This document shows, piece after piece, positions 46,112 through 55,400 of a stretch of DNA of 64,000 nucleotides. Under the pieces are notes generated by a model. The model saw nothing but the letters and a program-made list of their open reading frames with translations. It had not been told where the DNA came from and ran no database searches. The stretch's first letter is position 1, and each line of letters opens with the position of its first letter. Source of the DNA: Symbiodinium natans (lineage: Eukaryota; Sar; Dinophyceae; Suessiales; Symbiodiniaceae). Position numbers and translations under genes: made by a program. Where the stretch lies: NCBI GenBank assembly GCA_905221605.1, contig CAJNDS010002324.1, positions 374,501-438,500 of the forward strand, read 5' to 3'.

Positions 46112-49100
46112 GGAATAAGGGCACTACTGGGCATCCTCCACTTCCTCCTTATCTCTTGGACTTCCTGAGTGAGCCGAGCCCTAAATACCATAACCCCGAA
46201 ACCCTAAAGAAGGTCCGACAGCCCTCAAAAGCCCTCAACACCCAGCTCTTCTCGGCCCCTGAACAGCCCTAAACCCTAAACCCTAAACCCTAAACCCTAA
46301 ACCCCAAACCCTAAACGGCCCTAAACAACCCCAAAGCTGCCCTAAACAGCCCTCATTGGCCCCTAAACGGCCCTAAATAGCCTTACAGTAAACAACCCTA
46401 AACAGCCCTGAACGGCCCCGAAACGGCCCTCCTAAACAGCCCTAAACAGCCCTAAGCAGCCCCAAACGGTACACCCTAAACCCTAAACCCTTGAACCGCA
46501 CACCCTGTGCTGAAGCCGGGTGGCCATGGACTTGTCGATCGGCTCGTCGCGGATCTCCCCGCCGGTGACCCGAATGAACCTCGACGTAGGGTTTAGGGTC
46601 CATATGGGTGGCTGTCAAAATTCTAACCCCTTTTGGGGTACCCCATAAATATTAGGTGCCGTACTATAATACGGATCCAAAAAGGGACCAGAATTTTGAC
46701 AACCACCCATATCACCTACTACTATTTGTAAGAACCCCCCGAAAAATGTAAAACAATAGTCCCTGCACTACTCTTGTAAGGAAGGACATCTTTATGTTGG
46801 GGGGTTCTTCAGCAAGTCGTAGCCTTTAGAAGATCGAAGCAGGGAAGCCACCAGTAAGCCCAAGAACCTACAAAAGTGAGCAAGATCCTGTCACTTCAAG
46901 GTCTTGGGTTTGGGTTTTCGGCTGTACCCAGTCGGTTCTTCATGGGGCATTCGGGAATTCGGTACTGTGTGTTTCTTGAAGGTTACATAGGAGGATAGAA
47001 GGCACCCCTTTCTCCATTCAGAATTAGGTTTGGGTTTCCGGGATCCACTAAGCTGTACCTGGGTCTATTCCTGCCATGTGGCCCATGCTCGTAGTCATAG
47101 CACCAATCGATGGGGTAGCTACCAAGCCGCAGCGCTTGGCCTTCTGTCACGGACAGGGCTTGCGGGCTAAAATTTTAGGGTCTAGGGAGCCCTAGACCCT
47201 GAATGGTCCAAGCTCGAATAACTAGTGGGTCTGATTGATGGGATCGACTAGACTAGCAATTCCGCATCCAAGAGCCGGGTGATGAAGGTACATTGAGCCA
47301 TCCTTGGACATACTTGGCGGCTTAGGAGTTGAACTCTAAACCCTACGCCCCAAATGCTGGGAATGCCCAGAGTGTTAGTTAGAGTGGGCGCTTTGCCCAA
47401 GCTATGGCTTTAGGGTTTAGGGTTGCCCGAACCCTTTTTGGGGTTAAGGAAGTTTGGAACTGCCCAGGCCCCACCCGCCTACGGTCTTTGCCTTGCTGTA
47501 CTTCTCGTACCTGCGACACCGCGCAGATCTCACCACTGAAGAGCTAATGTCAGCTTTGTGCAAGGCTTATAGTATGATAGCTTAATAAGGCAGTTGAGGT
47601 TTAGGATAGGCCGGCAGTGCTGAAGATACCAACCAGTGAGCAGCTTCTCAAGGCTCCAAACTGAGCCACGTGTCCCAAGTGCTGCAAGGCTCCAAAATGT
47701 CCCAAATTTTATGTGCCCCAAATGATCCAAGTACCCCAAGGGACCCACGTGACACGTGACCCAGGTGACCCGAGTGGTGACCAAGTGATCCAAGTGTCCC
47801 AAGTGCCCCTAAACCCTAAACCACCCTAAACCCTAAACCCTAAACCCTAAACCACCCTAAACCACCCTAAACCCTAAACCCTAAACCGTAAACCCTAAAC
47901 CCTATATATCCCAAGTGTCCCATCCCAAGTGTCGGGTGCCAGTGTCCCGAGGGACAAAAGTGGCCCAAATGGCCCAAGGCTTTCGAAGTGTCCCAAGCGG
48001 CCAAGTGTCCCAAGCGGCGCAAGTGCGCCGAGTGTCCCAAGTGCGTCAACCCAGCGTCCCAAGTCCCAAGTGCCCGAAGGGTCCGAAGTGTCCACGCTCT
48101 GGGTGGTCTTGGGTGGGCATGTCTGCATTCTACAGCGTGCTTACCAGCGTGCCGAGCACACCCTTGACCCTGAACCCTAAACCCCAAAACCCTCAGAGCC
48201 TAAACCGCCCTGGTAGCCCTAAACGCCATGAACAGCCGAACCTAAAACCCTCCGCCCTAAACCCTAAACCCTAAACCCTAAACCCTGAACCCTAAACCCT
48301 AAACCCTCCGAACCCTGAACCGTAAGCCAGGCCTCAGGTGGCTTTTCGAGCCGGGGGCCTTGGCGTGGGGTCGGTACCTGAGGCCAAAAGCATCCATGGA
48401 GCTTAGAGTGTTTAGGGTTTAGGGTTTAAGGTTTAGGGTTTAGGGTTTAGGGTTTAGGGCTCAAGGGCGCAGGATTCCCTGACGCACCACAGGGGAACGC
48501 AAAACAATGAAAGAAAGTCACCACGTCCACTCTAAGACTCTACCGCTGCTTGGGTCCCTGTACTAGCGCAGCGGGTTTCATACGTACTTCATGCGATAGT
48601 CGTGAACAAGAACGCATTCAGCAACAACATGCAGGAAAGCCATCTGCTTATTGGTTTCTTGTGTAAGTCTACATTCCGGTTCTCACTAGGGCATCAGGTT
48701 CCCCATACACAACCTCTTAGCGGTTTACATAGCGGGACACAAGGTACCTCATTCCCTATTCAGAACTAGGTAGTACAAGGTACATGTACTTCCAGCCGAA
48801 CTTCACTGTGCTTGCTCTGAACATGGCGAGCTCCTGTCTTTGTAAACCCAAACTCTTTTTGTAGGAACCTAGGGGTTGGTCCTAAAGCCTAGACCCGAAG
48901 GCTCAGTGCTGTCCACAGAAGCTGAGCTGCTGGATCTGGGTGTTCTCCGTCCACCTGGTGATGATTTCCTTGGTTGAAACAAGTCGAGGTGTGAGCGTTT
49001 CAGTCTCGTTGCGGGCTCGGGAACGTCCTCAAGCCCTAAACTCTTCTCTTCAAAATCTATAAGCAAAAGACCAAGGCAATGCACACTCAAAAACAGCCAC

Positions 49101-52100
49101 TAAGCTCCCTCATCCTTTCACATGGGTAGCCGAGCAAGGTGCTGGTACGTACCCTCGGTTCATCTGCTCTCTTATAGCACTCCATCGGCAGTCGCAGCTG
49201 TACTCTTCCCTTGGGCACCAAAAGCAGGCACAGGTCTAGATTTCAACCATCCCACAACGTCACATCCTTTGGGCTTCAGTTTAAGGGAGCATATGGCTCT
49301 ACGATGCTTAGGCACAAAAGGAGGGGAACCCTGACCTGTGCCGCCTTTCGGCGTCAGCGTGCGGTTTTCATGTGCATCCCGAGCCGTTTATGGGGTTAGG
49401 GGAACTTTCCCGGCCCAGCCACGTAGGTTCGGTCGCGGTACGCGCCCTGGCCTCCATCGCGGACTGCCTTCACCTGCTTGCAGTGGCTGATCAGGCAGAA
49501 GGCCCTGCCTCCAGTATAAAAACCCACTACCCTGCATGTACAGTCTCGAAATCTTTGACCGGCTCTAGGGCCTTCCCTAATTCGAAGGGATATGTTGGCA
49601 GTATGTTGGGGACATAGAATTCATATTACATACTGTAAGTAAATCCAAAGAGGGGATACAAGGGGATGCTCGTGGTACCTTGTTCAGGCATCTGTATGAA
49701 GCCCTGAACACTGATTTTGTGGTGGAGGTATTGGGTGCACTGCGGCGCACCCGGCACCCTAGGGTTCAGGGCTCAGGGTACCCCCAGTCCAGCTCCGGGT
49801 ACCCCCAGTCCAGCCCTCCCTCAGCCCCCACCAACCGCCGGGTTTGGGGTTGAGGGTTTAGGGTTTAGGGGTTTGGGGGTTGCGGCCATCAAGCGTTGAA
49901 GGGGTTGAGGGATTCAGGGGCTTCGTGGAGGGGGCTGGGGTCTCGGGGCCTCATGTAAACCCTAAACCGTCACCCTGAAGCATCCTCGACACCCCTTTGA
50001 AGGCAAGAGGCTTCGATCTTCTCCAGCATGTAGTCAGGCTTTGGCCACTCCTACGGGGGGCGGGGGTTGGCTCGTCGATTTTGGGGGGCCACCCAAACCC
50101 CCAAAGTCTGTAGACAAGAGGGTCCTTTTATGGGCTTTATGCTAATTCTTACATACTTTAGGGGTCCAGGCAGTCTGGACCCAAGAGTAACCTAGGAAAG
50201 AAAGGGTGCCCTTTTTTGGTTTTCGGGGGCTTATAAGGGAACCTAAACCAAAAAGGGAATGAGGGCCTACTCTGGGTCCTAGTAGTGACTTCAATTAAGA
50301 CATTCAGGCTTAGGGTAGGGTGTTGGAAGGCCTAGAATCTGCAAGACTCTGGAATGAGGGTTGTAGATTCGTAGATGGTTGTAGTATCAGGGTCCCAAGC
50401 TTAGGTTTAGGGTTTAGGGTTTAGGGTACAGGGTATCGGGTTAGGGTTCAGGGTTGACAGAGTGTAGAAAAATGGGGTTTAGGGTTTAGGGTCTAAGGTC
50501 TAGCGTTGGGGATTTCTAGTTTGGGAATAGGGTTTATTGTTGGGAGTCCTTAGTTCGGGTATAGGCTTGATTTAGGGTTGGGTAGGGTGTATCCTGGGGG
50601 ATTCATGCTTCTTATGGAATCGGGTTGAACCTTCTACAACGCCTCTTGGACGAGCTGAGACGTCTTGTCCTTCTGCTGAACCCTAAGCCCTAAACCCTAA
50701 ACCCTAAACGCTAAACCCTTAACCCTAAACCCTAAACCCTAAACCATGGTCTTCAGCATGTCCATCTGCACGACCGCTTGCTGCATCGCGGTGCTCTCCG
50801 ACTGGGCGAGCTTTTCCTCCAGGGTCTGCTGGCGGAGCTCCAGGCCTGCTTAGGGTTTAGGGTTTGGGGTTTACGTTTAGGGTTTAGGGTCTAGGGTCTA
50901 GGGCTTGGGGTTTAGGGTTTAGGGTTGCTCACTCTTGTCTGGAGGTGCTTGCGCTTCTTCAGCAGTCGCGCACGACGAGCCATTTCTCCGGAGGGCCCAC
51001 TTCAGGCGGGGGAATCACCCTAAACCCTGAACCCTAAACCCTAACCCCTAACCCCTAAACCCTAAACCCTAAACCCTGAAACCTAAACCCTAAACCCTAA
51101 ACCCTAAACCCTAAACCCTAAACCCTAAACCCTAAACCCTAAACCCTAAACCCTAAACCCTAAACCCAATCGAATCTCTCGGTCTGCTGACCCCTGTGCG
51201 TACCCAACACTGGCATCCCGATAGCTTCGACACAGGGTACCTCGGAAGGGGACCCACAATCCCTAATCCCTAAACCCTAAACCCTAAACCCTAAACCCTG
51301 AACCGTTAGAAGAGCAACCTTTGCCAAGTCAGCGGAGTCCTTCTGGTACTTGGCGGTCTGGAACTTGTTCCAGGTCTGACAGGAAGCGTCTGTTCTCTAT
51401 GTATACGGCATGGGTTGTTGCTGCACAACCCTAAAACCCTAAAACCCTAAAACCCTGAAACCCTAAACCCTAAACCCTAAACCCTAAAACCTAAAACCTA
51501 AACCCTAAACCCTAAACCTAAACCCTAAACCCTAAACCCTAAACCCTAAACCCGGTGCTTACCTGCTAAGCACAGAAAGTAAAGGCCAGAATAGAACACA
51601 CAAACGCCATGATTTGAAGTAGGGCTTTCTATTGCTTGTCATCCCACCCGAAAGGACACACAATGTACTCACCAACGTTTAAATCTGCAAGAAACCCTAA
51701 ATACGCTCCGTAGCAGCAATTTCACTCTGTTTCATTGAGGTTTCGAACAATCCACCAAAAACTGGCAGCTTCCTGAGTGGAATCTATGACTTTAGGAGCC
51801 ATGCGTCACGTCGTAGCTTCTGGGCTTTCCCCAGTAACCCTAAACCCTAAACCCTAAACCCTAAACCCGAAGAAAGAAGTAGGGCCCTCTTGTACCCCAT
51901 GGAGTTCACACGGCAGCCCTAAGAACTGCCAATCAAAGAGTAGGGGCACAAGCAGTAATTGGAGAACATAATCCATGAACAAAATGCGGGCAACACCAAA
52001 ACCCACCCCATAACCCTATACACCCCATAAACCCTATGTAAGCCCCATAAACCCCAAATAAACCCCAAATATACCCTAAATATACCCTAAAAACCCTACA

Positions 52101-52393
52101 ATCCCGACAATAGCCCTACAAACCCTATAGACCGTATAAACCCGCTGAAAATCCCCCATACTAACCCCTTTAAACAACCTCCCGTCAACTCACATAAAAA
52201 CCCACACAAAGACTCAAAAACAAGGAACAACAATATTTCTAAGATGCTTGAGACCTTTGAAGAGCCTTGTAAACCCAGACGAACCCTCTAAACCCTAAAC
52301 GGGTACCAGAGTCACCCTCGGCGGGCATCCCAGGGTGTAGGGCTTAGGGCTTGGGATGAGGGTTTACCGGGTTTAGGGTTTAGGGTTTAGGGT

Positions 52394-52425
<32 letters not shown>

Positions 52426-55400
52426 CTCCGCCTCCTTGCTCATCTTCGCCGCCTTCTTGGCTGCCTTTGCACCGCGGTCCTGTCGGACCCGCTTTGGCAG
52501 ACCTAGCAGGGGGGAAGGCTGCAGCTTGCAACAGGGTGTATTTAGGGTTTAGGGTTTAGGATTTAAAGCCCAGAAAAGCACCACTGTTTTCCGTACTTTG
52601 GGCTTGAGGCTTCAGGACTTCAACGGGTTCAAGGGTGTTTTTGGGGGGTTTTTCGGGGTTTCTGGGGTCTTGGCAGGAGCTCTGGCGACCCGGAAGCACG
52701 CACAAGAGGCGAAGGCGCGCGCCTGTGGCAGGGCTGATAGCCGCCGACCTTGGCCAGCGGCAGTTTTTCTGTTCGGCTGCGGAGGCCTTCGAAACCCTTA
52801 AACCCAAACCCTAAATCCTAAACCCCTCCAAGACGCCTCAAAATCCCTCCAAACCCCTCCAAAACCACTCCAAACCCCTCCAAAACCTAAACCCGGCTGA
52901 CTGCGCAGCGAGCGGCTCCACTCTTTTGGCCTTCATGGCCACCGCAGCTGCCGCCTGCTTCGGGGTCCAAATCTTGCATCATCCCCTCCCCGACCCCCGC
53001 CAACAAAAAAAAACCACACAAAAGAGTATAGGACTGCATATATAGGTATACTTAGGACATATTTTGGAGCGACCTGAGAGGGCGAGGAAACCAATCTAAA
53101 GGCAACAGCCCTAACCCTAAACCCTAAACCCTAAACCCTAAACCCTAAACCCTAAACCCTAAACCCTAAACCCTAAACCCTAAACCCTAAACCCTAAACC
53201 CTAAACCCCTAAACCCCTAAACCCTAAGCCCTAAACCTCTAAACCCAAAACGCCTGCTTCACCATCGTGGTCGCGTCGCACGGGGAAGCGCGGGTGAGGG
53301 CGCAGCAGTACAGCAAGGCTTGGGTGCACAAATGCTGGCGGTTTCGAGCTTAGGGTTCAGGGTTTCGGGTTTAGGGCTTAGAGAGTTTAGGGCTTTAGAG
53401 TGCTTAGAGAGTTTAGGGTTTAGGGTTTAGGGTTTAGGGTTTAGGGTTTAGGGTTTAGGGTTAGGGAGAAGGTGGTTGGGGTTTGGGGCCTGGTGTTCGA
53501 GGGCTTGAGGGCTTTATGGGTGTGAGGACGCCTGCAGGGCATGGGCCTGGCTTTCCTACTGAGATCGACCTACAGCAAGAGAAACCCTCTCTCCTCTCCT
53601 AAAAGCCCTAAGCCCTAAGCCCTAAACCCTAAGCCCTATAAACCCTATAAACCCTACAAACCCTATGGACCCTAAACTCCCTAAACCCTCAAAGCTGTAA
53701 ATCTCTACACCAAAGAGGAGGCACACGTTACGAGGTCGACATGCGGTGAGAGACCGACACTCAAAAAGGGTCATGGCACCCTAAACACGAAAGCTTGAAC
53801 AGGTTCGCTTAACCCTCAAATCACGGAGCTGGTGGGTTTAGGGTTTAGGGCTTAGGGCTTAGGGTTTAGGGTTTAGGGTGACTTGGATTGAGGCGCTAAG
53901 CCAGCGCTACACGCGCCACATCCCCTGGACGCTGTAGACCCGGATTCAGTGCGGGAGATCTCAGACATCGCCGAGTCATAAAGACATCCACAGGTTTAGG
54001 TCACAGAGGTTTTCGGCTTAGGGCCCTAAGCCCCCTAAACCCCCCTAAACCCTAAACCCTAAACCCTAAACCCTAAACCCTAAACCCTAAACCCTAAACC
54101 CTAAACCCTAAACCCTAAACCCTAAACCCTATAAGCCCCATGCCTTGTCGGAGGCAGCAGGAGCTCTTAGACCCAAGGACCCGAGGCCTTTCAGACAACT
54201 TGAAGACCTCAACGTCCGAAGCTAAAGGGCCAATGTTGAGAGCTTCAGGGTTTAGGGTTTAGGGTTTAGGGCTTGGGGTTTAGGGTTTAGGGTTTAGGGT
54301 TTAGGGTTTAGGGTTTAGGGTTTAGGGTTTAGGGTTTAGAGGCCACTGCGAAAGTGCCCGGAGGTTTGGCCAGTGGAATACAGGAGCCAACAAAAATAAA
54401 CCTTCTCCCCTTACATATCATAGGTATCTTATTTACATATACATATAATATCGTAAACCCCCATATACATATATATATATATATGTATATGGGGGTTTAC
54501 GATATTAGGGATACTTTAGTGGGGTGGGGTCCTGATTGCAAGGGGATCCTACTATTTGGGGGTCTTTGGTAGGGCTCCCTTATTTCCGTAACCCCCCATA
54601 TCGACCTCTGTAGCTAATACGTGAATTTTCCTGTGCTTTTGAGAGTTCTCCTTGGAATCCGATGTTGCTTTTCTCCCTCCAACTCGGCAATTCGTGAAGC
54701 CAGAGTACCGCAAAATAAGTCTCTCTCCGAATCTGAAACTGAGACCCCAAAGCCGTCTGCTCTGGGCACAGATCAAACTGACAGTATCCGGGCGTTGAGT
54801 GTGGGGCTTTCTCGAGGTTGCCCTACCGCAACGTCTGTCTAGATGCCTACTATATTTGCTTAAGAACCCCAAACAAATACAAGATACTGCTCACTGCTCC
54901 CCTATTACCCTTATAAGGAAGAGTCTTACTTTATTAGTGTGTTTTTGTTGGGGAGGGGGGGGGTCTCTTAAACAAATCGTAGAGGCTAAGGTGGAACGAG
55001 ACATGGCCCCCACTGCGACACCCAGATCAAAACTAGACATTTTCTTTGGAAGTTAAACTCCAAGGGTCCGTGTACCCATCGACTGGATTTCTCCAAAAGG
55101 AACCGTAGCCGCCTACGGGGGCCCAAGTAGTCCCCCGAAAGTTAGGGTTTAGTAACTTTAGTATTTAGGGTTTAGGGATGATAATCCCCCCCTAGGGTTT
55201 AGGGTTTAGGGTTTAGGGTTTAGGGTTTAGGGCCTGGACCCTGTGGAAAGTTAAATTAAATCCCCCATCCAAGGGTCTGTGACGTTCTCGCGCACGGCAT
55301 TTGGCCACTGCGCAAGAGCGCCCTCCGTCTTGCCATATGTGAGCCCCGGACTTTAAGGTTTAGGGTTTAGGGTTTAGGGTTTAGGGTTTAGGGTTTAGGG

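Noticed and set aside
54999-55100. Dinoflagellate spliced-leader sequence (CCGTAGCC word near 55,092)
   Set aside because: Only eight bases match by eye; the rest of the leader is absent.
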